Source of the DNA: Paracoccaceae bacterium
GTDB taxonomy: Bacteria > Pseudomonadota > Alphaproteobacteria > Rhodobacterales > Rhodobacteraceae
DNA length: 64,000 nt
NCBI GenBank assembly: GCA_016124615.1
Contig: WGNF01000003.1
Coordinates: 186,001-250,000 of the forward strand
Direction of reading: 5' to 3'
Part shown: positions 55,801 through 63,173 of the stretch, in pieces
Layout: each line of letters starts with the position of its first letter
Position numbering within the stretch: position 1 is the first letter of the stretch
Position numbers and translations under genes: made by a program
The notes under the pieces: generated by a model
What the model was told of the DNA's origin: nothing
The model's database searches: none
The model's input: the letters and a program-made list of their open reading frames with translations, nothing else

Positions 55801-56309
55801 CGGTTGCCAAGGGCTATCACAAGCTTCTGGCCTACAAGGACGAATACGAGGTCGCGCGGCTGCATCTGGAAACCGAGGCGAAGGCGCGGGCCGAGTTCGA
55901 TGGCGATTTCCGCATGACCTTCCACCTCGCGCCGCCGATCCTCAGCCGGACCGGGCCGGATGGCCGCCCGGTCAAGCGCGCCTTCGGGCCTGCGATGCTG
56001 CGCGCGTTCCGCCTGCTGGCGCCGCTGAAGCGGCTGCGGGGCACGCCGTTCGACCCGTTCGGGCGCAGCGCGGAACGCCGGGCGGAACGCGCCGCCATCG
56101 CCGCCTACGAGGCCGACATGGCCGAGGTGCTGGGGCAGGTCAGCCCCGCCACGCTCGATCAGGCGGTGGCGCTGGCGGAACTGCCGTTGCAGTTGCGCGG
56201 CTATGGGCCGGTGAAGGCCGCGAATGCTGAAAAACTCGCCAAACGCCGCGAACTGATGCTGAAAGCGTTCCGCGCGGGCGGGGCGGCGGTGAAGCACGCC
56301 GCCGAGTGA
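52887..56309 (+). CDS. Indolepyruvate ferredoxin oxidoreductase family protein, single-chain (fused IorA/IorB)
   Basis: This 1140-residue cytosolic enzyme decarboxylates aryl or branched 2-oxoacids (from Trp, Phe, Tyr or Leu) to acyl-CoA, reducing ferredoxin. Domains in order are: a pyruvate-oxidoreductase-like N-terminus ([27 protein letters not shown]); a TPP-binding part with [32 protein letters not shown] near residue 434; a Cys-rich Fe-S segment [13 protein letters not shown] near 635 with [17 protein letters not shown]; a gamma-like domain [26 protein letters not shown] near 720; and a long C-terminal extension of the DUF6537 type. It has its own promoter and a divergent LysR regulator. 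Confidence 0.95.
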   Translation: [1140 protein letters not shown]

Positions 56310-56394
56310 CATCAAGGCTTCGCGAAACCGTCATCTTTACTGGTCAGACTCGATAAACCGCGCTAAGTCGGGCGCGCGCCTTTCGGGGATCGGG

Positions 56395-57270
56395 ATGCAC
56401 AAGAACCAGGTTACGCGGGAAATCAGCTACTCCTACTCGGCCAGCTCGCGCAGCGGCCGGGCGGTGATCCGCGCGATCGAGAACACCACGGGGCGGCTGG
56501 GGCTGATCAAGAAGGCCGACGGCTATCAGTTCGAGGTCGAACGCGGCCGCAGTTTCTGGGAGGTGATCGCCGACCGCTACCGGCTGTCACTGCAGGTCAC
56601 GGGCGGGTCGCTGAACTACATCCCGGCGAACGGGCCGCTGGTGGTGATCGCCAACCACCCGTTCGGCATTCTCGACGGGCTGATGATGGGCCTGCTGCTG
56701 AGCCGGGTGCGCGGCGATTTCCGCATTCTGGCGAATAACGTGTTCCGCCGCGCCCGCGAGCTGGACGAGGTGATCTTGCCGATCTCGTTCGACGAGTCGA
56801 AAGAGGCGGTGAAGCTGAACCTGGAAACCCGCTCCACCGCGCTGAAATATCTTGGCGGGGGCGGCGCGATCGGGGTGTTTCCCGGCGGCACGGTGTCGAC
56901 GGCGGCGCGGCCCTTCGGCCATCCGATGGATCCGGGCTGGCGCAATTTCACCGCCAAGATGATCGCCAAATCGAATGCGACCGTGGTGCCGGTGTTCTTC
57001 GAGGGTCACAACAGCCGCCTGTTCCAGTTGGTCAGCCACCTGCACCCGACGCTGCGGATGGCGCTGCTGATCAAGGAATTCCGCCGCCGCATCGGTGGCC
57101 CGGTGCGCGTGGTGGTCGGTGCGCCGATCGCCTCGACCAAGCTGGAGCCGCTGAAGTCGGACCCGAAGAAGATGATGGAATTCCTGCGCCGCTCGACCTA
57201 CGAGCTGTCGCCGGTGCCGATGAAGAGCTACGACAACGGCTACGAGTTCGAAGAAAAATACAAAGCCTGA
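56395..57270 (+). CDS. Lysophospholipid acyltransferase family protein
   Basis: This 291-residue PlsC/LPLAT-fold protein has the acyltransferase motif [13 protein letters not shown] (a NHxxGxxD form of HX4D) near residue 87, then [49 protein letters not shown] in place of the usual FPEG block, and [46 protein letters not shown]. The size and this set of motifs are shared with the hemolysin-like acyltransferases that make ornithine lipids or modify phospholipids. It is probably membrane-associated in the cytosol. Monocistronic. Confidence 0.88.
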   Translation: MHKNQVTREISYSYSASSRSGRAVIRAIENTTGRLGLIKKADGYQFEVERGRSFWEVIADRYRLSLQVTGGSLNYIPANGPLVVIANHPFGILDGLMMGLLLSRVRGDFRILANNVFRRARELDEVILPISFDESKEAVKLNLETRSTALKYLGGGGAIGVFPGGTVSTAARPFGHPMDPGWRNFTAKMIAKSNATVVPVFFEGHNSRLFQLVSHLHPTLRMALLIKEFRRRIGGPVRVVVGAPIASTKLEPLKSDPKKMMEFLRRSTYELSPVPMKSYDNGYEFEEKYKA

Positions 57271-57383
57271 CAAGGGTTGTTGCGGCCGCTCGGGCCAGGC
57301 CGGGCCTGCGGCTTCGGCGACATCTTCCCTCGGCGCGGCTGGCGGTCTATGCCCTGACGGGAAGCTGGGTGCGGGGCAGGGCG

Positions 57384-58196
57384 ATGGCGGTTGGAATTTT
57401 CGACAGCGGGCTGGGCGGGCTGACGGTGCTGGATGCCGTGTCGCGGCGGCTGCCCGATGTGGCGTTCGTCTACTACGGCGACAACGCCCATGCGCCCTAC
57501 GGCGTGCGCACCGCCGATGACATCTTCGCGCTGACCTGCGCCGGGGTGGAACGGCTCTGGGCCGAGGGCTGCGATCTGGTCATTTTGGCCTGCAACACCG
57601 CCAGCGCCGCCGCACTGAAGCGGATGCAGGAAACCTGGGTGCCAGAGGGCAAGCGCGTGCTGGGCGTCTTCGTGCCGCTGATCGAGGCGCTGACCGAACG
57701 GCAATGGGGCGACAATTCCCCCCCGCGCGAGGTTGCGGTGAAGCATGTCGCCCTGTTCGCCACCCCCGCCACGGTGTCGAGCCGGGCGTTTCAGCGCGAA
57801 CTGGCCTTCCGCGCCATCGGTGTCGATGTCGAGGCGCAGCCCTGCGGCGGTGTGGTGGATGCGATCGAACAGGGCGACGAGATTCTGGCCGAGGCGCTGG
57901 TGCGCAGCCATGTCGAGGCGCTCAAGCGCCGGATGCCGATGCCCGAGGCGGCGATTCTGGGCTGCACCCATTACCCGCTGATGCAGGCCGCGTTTCAGGA
58001 AGCGCTGGGGGCGGGGGTGAAGGTCTATTCGCAGGCCGATCTGGTCGCCGAAAGCCTTGCCGACTATCTGACGCGGCGGCCGGAATTCCACGGCGCGGGC
58101 ACCGAGGCGAAGTTTCTGACCACCGGCGATCCGCGGTCGGTGTCGAACAAGGCCACGCAGTTCCTGCGCCGGTCGATTCAGTTCACCGCCGCCTGA
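57384..58196 (+). CDS. murI: Glutamate racemase
   Basis: This 270-residue racemase makes D-glutamate for peptidoglycan. The two catalytic cysteines lie in [16 protein letters not shown] and [16 protein letters not shown]. The N-terminus [38 protein letters not shown] is canonical. The start is the internal ATG at 57384, as the frame upstream is not conserved. The VPLPA-CTERM gene follows after about 95 bp. Confidence 0.95.
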   Translation: MAVGIFDSGLGGLTVLDAVSRRLPDVAFVYYGDNAHAPYGVRTADDIFALTCAGVERLWAEGCDLVILACNTASAAALKRMQETWVPEGKRVLGVFVPLIEALTERQWGDNSPPREVAVKHVALFATPATVSSRAFQRELAFRAIGVDVEAQPCGGVVDAIEQGDEILAEALVRSHVEALKRRMPMPEAAILGCTHYPLMQAAFQEALGAGVKVYSQADLVAESLADYLTRRPEFHGAGTEAKFLTTGDPRSVSNKATQFLRRSIQFTAA

Positions 58197-58291
58197 GCGG
58201 CACCGCAAAACGTTTCCGAAACCGTGACGAAATCGCCGATCCGCCACGACTATGGCCGGTTGGCGCCACAAATCGCTGCCAGAACCCGCCT

Positions 58292-58969
58292 GTGAGCCAA
58301 GTTCAAGTGACGGGGGCGGCGGTGGCAGGCGTGGGATTGCGGATCTGGGTGCGGGCGGGCATGGCGGCCCTGGCTGTCGCGCTGGCCGGGGTGGTGCAGG
58401 CGGCGACGCTGTCACCCGCCGATGTCGGCGGCGCCTATAGCGACAGTTACGCCAGCCCGACGCAGATCGGCACCGGCTACGATACGATCCTTGGCACCGC
58501 CACCAATGGCCAGTCGATCGCGTTGGAACTGACCGGGTTGCCGGCCGGGGCGCAGACGCTGACCTTCACCTTCACCGCCGCGCCGGGTGTCACGCCGCAG
58601 GGCGTGGCGAACGGCTGGGCCTATTACGGCGCCGGTGGCAGCCTGCTTTATTCCACCGGCAGCGCCTTCACCGGGCCGTGGAGCGGGGCGAGCGTCGGCG
58701 GTTTCGGCATCGCCAACACGACCGCCGACACGATGACCAATGTGCTGACACTGACGCTCGACTCGACGTTCAGCGGCGCGCTTTACTTGGGGCTGAACAT
58801 GACCTATGGCAACACTCCGATCGCCTACTCGATCGGGGTGCCGTCGAATGCCGCCGTCACGGCGATCACCCCGCCGCCCGCACCGGTTCCGCTGCCGCCG
58901 GGGGCGCTGATGCTGGCTTCGGTCCTTGGCGGGCTGTGGCTGATCCGTCGCCGTCGCAGCGCGGCCTGA
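58292..58969 (+). CDS. Secreted protein with VPLPA-type C-terminal sorting signal
   Basis: This roughly 225-residue protein has an N-terminal signal-like region ([22 protein letters not shown]). A Gly/Ser/Thr-rich beta body follows ([38 protein letters not shown]). It ends [25 protein letters not shown], a VPLPA-CTERM-type tail with one hydrophobic helix and an Arg cluster. Such tails direct surface anchoring or processing, probably tied to exopolysaccharide production. GTG at 58292 is chosen because the ATG at 58361 would lose the positively charged N-region. No sortase-like partner is in the window. Confidence 0.8.
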   Translation: MSQVQVTGAAVAGVGLRIWVRAGMAALAVALAGVVQAATLSPADVGGAYSDSYASPTQIGTGYDTILGTATNGQSIALELTGLPAGAQTLTFTFTAAPGVTPQGVANGWAYYGAGGSLLYSTGSAFTGPWSGASVGGFGIANTTADTMTNVLTLTLDSTFSGALYLGLNMTYGNTPIAYSIGVPSNAAVTAITPPPAPVPLPPGALMLASVLGGLWLIRRRRSAA

Positions 58970-59015
58970 TACACGCCCGCGCGGCCTGCGGCCCCGGGCC
59001 AGACTGGGGAGCATG

Positions 59016-60044
59016 ATGACCCACCGCATCGCCATTCTCGGGGCCTCGGGCTACACCGGGGCAGAGCTTGTCCGCCTGATCGCGACGCATCCGACGATGC
59101 GAATCGCGGCCCTGTCGGGCGACCGCAAGGCTGGCATGGCGATGGCCGAGGTGTTTCCGTTCCTGCGTCATCTTGACCTGCCGCTGCTGCAGAAGATCGA
59201 AGAGATCGACTTTTCCGGCATCGACCTTGCCTTTTGCGCCTTGCCGCATGCCACCAGCCAGGCGGTGATTGCGGCGCTGCCGCGCGATCTGAAAGTGGTC
59301 GATCTGTCCGCCGACTTCCGGCTGCGCGACCCGGCGGAATATGAAAAGTGGTACGGCAAGCCGCATTCGGCGCCCGAGTTGCAGACCGAGGCGGTCTATG
59401 GCCTGACCGAGTTCTACCGCGACGAGATCCGCGCGGCGCGGCTGGTCGCGGGCACCGGCTGCAACGCGGCGACCGGGCAATATGCGCTGCGCCCGCTGAT
59501 CGAGGCGGGGGTGATCGACCTTGATGACATCGTGATCGACCTCAAGGCCGGGGTCTCGGGCGCCGGGCGCAGCCTGAAGGAAAACCTGCTGCACGCCGAG
59601 CTTTCAGAGGGCACATATGCCTATTCGGCCGGTGGCAAGCACCGGCACCTGGGCGAATTCGATCAGGAATTCAGCAAGGTGGCGGGTCGGCCGGTGCTGG
59701 TGCAGTTCACCCCGCACCTGTTGCCGATGAACCGCGGCATCCTTGCGACGGTCTATGTGAAGGGCGATCCGGCCGCGGTGCATGCGACGCTGGCAGCGGC
59801 CTATGCGGCGGAACCCTTCCTGCAGGTGCTTCCCTTTGGCGCACTCCCCTCGACACGCGACATCCGCGGGTCCAACTTTGTCCACATCGGCGTGACGGGC
59901 GACCGGATGCCGGGGCGGGCGATCGTGGTGGCCGTGCTCGACAACCTCTGCAAGGGGTCCTCGGGGCAGGCGATCCAGAACGCCAACATCATGCTGGGCG
60001 ACGACGAGGCAGCGGGCCTGATGCTTGCGCCGGTTTTCCCCTGA
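59016..60044 (+). CDS. argC: N-acetyl-gamma-glutamyl-phosphate reductase
   Basis: This roughly 342-residue enzyme carries out the third step of arginine synthesis. It opens [25 protein letters not shown], has the catalytic Cys in [22 protein letters not shown] and the segment [20 protein letters not shown], followed by [16 protein letters not shown]. It is the long ArgC type. The second ATG fits the GGGGAG spacing better. ccmE starts 10 bp after its stop, so they share a transcript. Confidence 0.96.
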   Translation: MTHRIAILGASGYTGAELVRLIATHPTMRIAALSGDRKAGMAMAEVFPFLRHLDLPLLQKIEEIDFSGIDLAFCALPHATSQAVIAALPRDLKVVDLSADFRLRDPAEYEKWYGKPHSAPELQTEAVYGLTEFYRDEIRAARLVAGTGCNAATGQYALRPLIEAGVIDLDDIVIDLKAGVSGAGRSLKENLLHAELSEGTYAYSAGGKHRHLGEFDQEFSKVAGRPVLVQFTPHLLPMNRGILATVYVKGDPAAVHATLAAAYAAEPFLQVLPFGALPSTRDIRGSNFVHIGVTGDRMPGRAIVVAVLDNLCKGSSGQAIQNANIMLGDDEAAGLMLAPVFP

Positions 60045-60053
60045 GGAGGGGCG

Positions 60054-60500
60054 ATGAAGGGCCTGAAGAAGAAGCGGCGGATCCAGATCATCATCGTGGC
60101 GGTGGTGGCACTGGTGCTGTCGACCGCGATGATCGGCTATGCGATGCGCGACGGCATCAACTACTTCCGCACGCCGACGCAGGTGATCGCGGGCGGCATC
60201 GCACCAAATGAGGTGTTCCGCATCGGCGGGCTGGTTCAGACCGGCAGCCTGGTGCGCGGGCAGGGCCAGACCATCACCTTCAAGGTGACCGACACCAAAT
60301 CGACGGTGCCCGTCACCTATACCGGCGTGCTTCCCGACCTCTTTGCCGAGGGCACCGGGGTGGTGGCCACCGGGCGGCTGGTCAACGGCACCTTCGAGGC
60401 CAGCGACATCCTGGCCAAGCATGACGCCAACTACATGCCGAAGGAAGTCATCGACGCGCTGAAAAAGCAGGGCGTCTATGTCGCGCCGGGGTCGAGCTGA
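60054..60500 (+). CDS. ccmE: Cytochrome c-type biogenesis heme chaperone CcmE
   Basis: This 148-residue periplasmic heme chaperone is tethered by an N-terminal helix (RIQIIIVAVVALVLSTAMIGYAM). It has the OB-fold body RIGGLVQTGSLVRGQGQTITFKVTDTKSTVPVTYTGVLPDLFAEGTGVVATG and the covalent heme His in AKHDANYMPKEV. It passes heme to CcmF/H. ccmF itself lies 2.7 kb further on, separated by the lysis pair and a barrel gene, so the usual ccmE-ccmF adjacency is interrupted. Confidence 0.95.
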   Translation: MKGLKKKRRIQIIIVAVVALVLSTAMIGYAMRDGINYFRTPTQVIAGGIAPNEVFRIGGLVQTGSLVRGQGQTITFKVTDTKSTVPVTYTGVLPDLFAEGTGVVATGRLVNGTFEASDILAKHDANYMPKEVIDALKKQGVYVAPGSS

Positions 60501-60527
60501 TCCACCGCGCGCCCCCGCAGGCCGGAA

Positions 60528-60542
60528 TTAACGAAGTTTGAA
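60528..60542 (+). promoter_or_regulatory. Near-consensus CtrA box upstream of the endolysin
   Basis: TTAA-CGAAGTT-TGAA matches the CtrA consensus TTAA-N7-TTAA at seven of eight fixed bases. It lies 39 bp before the endolysin ATG. GTA lysis genes in Rhodobacter capsulatus depend on CtrA, so a site here is expected. Confidence 0.5.
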
Positions 60543-60580
60543 CACTCTGCCCCCCAGGCGAATGAGCCGTGGGGGTGGTC

Positions 60581-61192
60581 ATGCAGTCGGTCGAGGATAT
60601 TGCGCAAGAGATAGTCGCCCGTGAGGGCGGCTATGTGAACGACCCCGCCGATCCGGGCGGGGCGACGAATTACGGGGTCACGCTTGCCACGATGCGCAAG
60701 CTGGGGATGGACCTTGACGGCGACGGGCAGGTGACGGCGGCCGATGTGCAGCGCCTCAGCCGCGATCAGGCGGTGGAGATTTTCGTGACCGATTTCTACC
60801 GGGCGCCGCATCTCGACCTGCTGCCCGAGGTGCTGCAACCCTCGGTCTTCGACATGTATGTGAATGCGGGCGCCACAGCGATCACGCTGTTGCAGCGGCT
60901 GGTTTCGCAGATGGGCTTTGGCTGCACGGTCGATGGCGTGGTGGGGCCGCAGACCATCGGCGCGGTGCGCAACGCCGCCGCCGCCGCGCCCGGCACGATC
61001 GGCGACGCCTATGGCATCGCCCGGCGCAACTATTACTACGCGCTGGCCGATGCGCGCCCGGCGATGCGCAAATACGCCCGCACCCGCGATGGCGGCAAGG
61101 GCGGCTGGATCACGCGGGCTGAGGGCTTCATCTCGCCGCGCTACCGGCTGACGCTGGCACAGCATCAGGAAAGGACGAAGGCATGGGGCTGA
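60581..61192 (+). CDS. GTA-type endolysin (GH108 N-acetylmuramidase)
   Basis: This 203-residue lysozyme-like protein has the GH108 catalytic opening IVAREGGYVNDPADPGGATNYGVTLATM, with the active-site Glu before GGYVND. The middle VEIFVTDFYRAPHLDLLPEVLQPSVFDMYVNAG and the C-terminal peptidoglycan-binding-like end (FGCTVDGVVGPQTIGAV) follow. No signal peptide is seen, so it needs the holin encoded next door. This endolysin/holin pair matches the lysis genes that release gene transfer agents in Rhodobacter. ATG at 60581 is preferred to the GTG at 60569. The holin start overlaps its stop by 10 bp. Confidence 0.9.
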   Translation: MQSVEDIAQEIVAREGGYVNDPADPGGATNYGVTLATMRKLGMDLDGDGQVTAADVQRLSRDQAVEIFVTDFYRAPHLDLLPEVLQPSVFDMYVNAGATAITLLQRLVSQMGFGCTVDGVVGPQTIGAVRNAAAAAPGTIGDAYGIARRNYYYALADARPAMRKYARTRDGGKGGWITRAEGFISPRYRLTLAQHQERTKAWG

Positions 61193-61725
61193 TCGGCAAG
61201 CTGATCGGGGTCGGCGATGCGGTGACGGCGGTCGGTACCAGCGCCACCGGGCTGGCCGAAGTGTTCACCCCGAACGCCACCAAGAAGATGGAACTGGCGG
61301 CGCAGTCCTATGCGGCGGTAGTCGGCGAGGCCGGGGCAGAGTTTCAGTCGGTCGGCCCCGGCCGGTTCGACCGCTTCGTGAACGGGTTGAACCGGCTGCC
61401 CCGGCCGCTGCTGGCGCTCGGCACGCTGGCGCTGTTCAGCTATGCGATGGCCGATCCGGCCGGGTTCAGCCTGCGGATGGCGGGACTGGCCACGGTGCCG
61501 GAGCCGTTGTGGTGGCTGCTGGGCGCGATCGTCTCGTTCTACTTCGGCGCGCGCGAGGCGCATTACTTCCGCATGGACCGCGCGGCCCCGGCGCCCACGC
61601 CGCAGCCCCTGCCGACCCAGCCCCCGGCGAAGCCGCCGCTGCCGCTGGCCCCCAGCGCCGATGCCGCCGCCATCGCCGCCGACAACCCGGCGCTGGCAGA
61701 GTTCTTCGCGCGCCAGAGCCGCTAG
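61183..61725 (+). CDS. GTA-type three-TM holin
   Basis: This 180-residue protein resembles the holin-of-3TMs family: GLIGKLIGVGDAVTAVGTSATGLAEVF, a helical region, then hydrophobic segments RPLLALGTLALFSYAMADP and PLWWLLGAIVSFYFGAREAHYFRM. The tail is Pro/Ala-rich. It overlaps the endolysin by 10 bp, so both are made together. It would form membrane lesions that let the endolysin reach peptidoglycan and release GTA particles or lyse the cell. No GTA capsid genes are in the window. Confidence 0.85.
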   Translation: MGLIGKLIGVGDAVTAVGTSATGLAEVFTPNATKKMELAAQSYAAVVGEAGAEFQSVGPGRFDRFVNGLNRLPRPLLALGTLALFSYAMADPAGFSLRMAGLATVPEPLWWLLGAIVSFYFGAREAHYFRMDRAAPAPTPQPLPTQPPAKPPLPLAPSADAAAIAADNPALAEFFARQSR

Positions 61726-61734
61726 GTCGATGAG

Positions 61735-61793
61735 TGTGACAGGAGCGTCACAGCGTTAACCTTAGTTAAGCGAAAACACGCTCAGGTGGTTAA
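61735..61793. promoter_or_regulatory. Repeated TTAA and TGTGAC dyads before the barrel gene
   Basis: TGTGAC-AGGAGC-GTCACA at 61735-61752 is a perfect 6-bp dyad. TTAA occurs at 61756-61759, 61766-61769 and 61790-61793; the first two are 6 bp apart, one short of CtrA spacing. They lie between the holin stop and the barrel gene start at 61879. A separate leader stem TGCGCCC-N6-GGGCGCA sits at 61840-61859. Confidence 0.4.
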
Positions 61794-61878
61794 CTTCGCC
61801 AACTACGGGATCCAAGTTGCGCCGCGCGAACAACAAAAGTGCGCCCTGAGTGGGGCGCAGCGATCAAAGGGAAAGAAA

Positions 61879-62802
61879 ATGGGCATGAGATTCTCGGGCG
61901 TTCTGGCTGTCGCGGCCCTCGCGACAATACCTTCCGCCGTTCTGGCGCAGGTATATTCGGGCGCTGTAAGCCTCGGCTATGCCCGCTCCGATGTCTCCGA
62001 CATCAGCAACAACATCACCACGGAAACTCTCGACGGGCGGATTGGTGCGTCGTTCGGCAACGGGTTCACGCTGGGCGCGCGGTTTGATGGTGTGCAGGGC
62101 CGTATCAGCGGTGTGTCGGGGCATCTGACCGCAACCGATCTCGGCGTCAGCGGCAACTACCAGCTTCCGAGCAATTTCCGAATCGGCGCCTATGCCGAAC
62201 GTGCGAAAGTGAGCGTCAGCGGCCTGTCCACCGACCTGTCTGCCACCTCGGTGGGTCTGACCGGCGGATATGCCATCGGCGGCACGACGATCGACGGTTT
62301 CTATGGCACCACGACGACGAACCCCGACCTTCCGTCTGGCGTGCATATTCATGACTACGGGATCAAGGCGAACTACAGCGTCGGATCGAAGTTGACCCTT
62401 GGCGGCAACTTTATCCGCACCCGGATCAATTCGTCGGGCACCGATGTGAATTTCGATACGATCGGCGTCGCAGGCGCCTATGCGGTCACGGACAAGTGGA
62501 CTGTCTTCGGTGGTTTGCGGCATTCGCGGATCGGTCTCATTGATGGCAACGCCACGACCGTTGGCGTCGGCGCGAGCTACGATCTTTCCTCTGCTTTCAA
62601 GTTCGCCTCGTATGTTTCGATAGAGTATGAGCACACCAAGCTCAGCATTTCCGGGTCTGGTGGCTCGCTCAACACCATGCGTGTGGGGTTCACCATTCCG
62701 TTCGGTCCGAATGCCAGCAAGACGCCGCTGAACAGCGTTGCAGACGCGGTGATGTCGCCGACCCACAGCGCAATCTCGACGGCGGTTCTGACTGCTTTCT
62801 GA
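61879..62802 (+). CDS. Outer-membrane beta-barrel protein
   Basis: This 307-residue protein has a signal peptide (MGMRFSGVLAVAALATIPSA..., cut near LAQ) and a mature barrel of alternating strands: YSGAVSLGYARSDVSDISN, DGRIGASFGNGFTLGARFDGVQG, TATDLGVSGNYQLPSNFRIGAYAERAKVSV, TSVGLTGGYAIGGTTIDGFYG, and a last strand MRVGFTIPFG. A Phe-ended tail follows. It is porin- or opacity-like rather than a known transporter. GC content and codon use look lower than the neighbours. AAAGGGAAAG precedes the ATG. It sits between the GTA-type holin and ccmF. Confidence 0.8.
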   Translation: MGMRFSGVLAVAALATIPSAVLAQVYSGAVSLGYARSDVSDISNNITTETLDGRIGASFGNGFTLGARFDGVQGRISGVSGHLTATDLGVSGNYQLPSNFRIGAYAERAKVSVSGLSTDLSATSVGLTGGYAIGGTTIDGFYGTTTTNPDLPSGVHIHDYGIKANYSVGSKLTLGGNFIRTRINSSGTDVNFDTIGVAGAYAVTDKWTVFGGLRHSRIGLIDGNATTVGVGASYDLSSAFKFASYVSIEYEHTKLSISGSGGSLNTMRVGFTIPFGPNASKTPLNSVADAVMSPTHSAISTAVLTAF

Positions 62803-63173
62803 GACGGCCGAGCCGCACTGCCGGACGGAGAGAGCCCTTGCTCTTGACCAAAAGCGGTGCGGATTCTTCACGCGGTAGTAGGTGGTTCATTACCGAAGCC
62901 GCGTGAAGGCTCTGTCATCAGACTGGACGCCCTTCCGATACCTGGGCGTCCAGTCTGGGTCGATTTCGACCAGGGTCTGCTGGCAGCGAGCCGAACACAA
63001 CCCGGTGGGGCAATGGCGCGTCGGGTCTGGAGTAGGCTGCTGGCGCCGGTCTGATCGCCGGGGTCCATGTCTACGCCCAGCCCAAAGGCGGCGCCCGCGA
63101 TTGTGACGCGGGCGCCGCGACATTGGCGCACAGGACCATTGGCGGTGCCTGCGAAGCCGCCTATGATCCCGCC
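62803..63173. other. Intergenic region before ccmF with two strong hairpins
   Basis: This is 371 bp with no convincing gene. GACTGGACGCCC (62921-62932) pairs perfectly with 62944-62955 across an 11-nt loop, 119 bp after the barrel stop. GCGGCGCCCGCG (63088-63099) pairs with 63107-63118 across ATTGTGA, 56 bp before ccmF. The first may end the barrel transcript, although no U-run follows; the second lies in the ccmF leader. Short reading frames here have no recognisable motif. Confidence 0.55.

Noticed and set aside
52851..56315. An 1154-residue open frame antisense to the indolepyruvate oxidoreductase gene
   Set aside because: It mirrors the real gene in a GC-rich genome, is rich in His/Arg/Gln, has no recognisable domain, and the plus-strand frame has full motif support.
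61756..61769. A second CtrA site TTAA-N6-TTAA before the barrel gene
   Set aside because: Spacing is 6 instead of 7, so it fails the strict consensus; kept only as part of a descriptive entry.
62880..63060. A possible insertion-sequence remnant next to the 12-bp inverted repeat
   Set aside because: No transposase motif, no target duplication, and short frames of poor composition on both strands.
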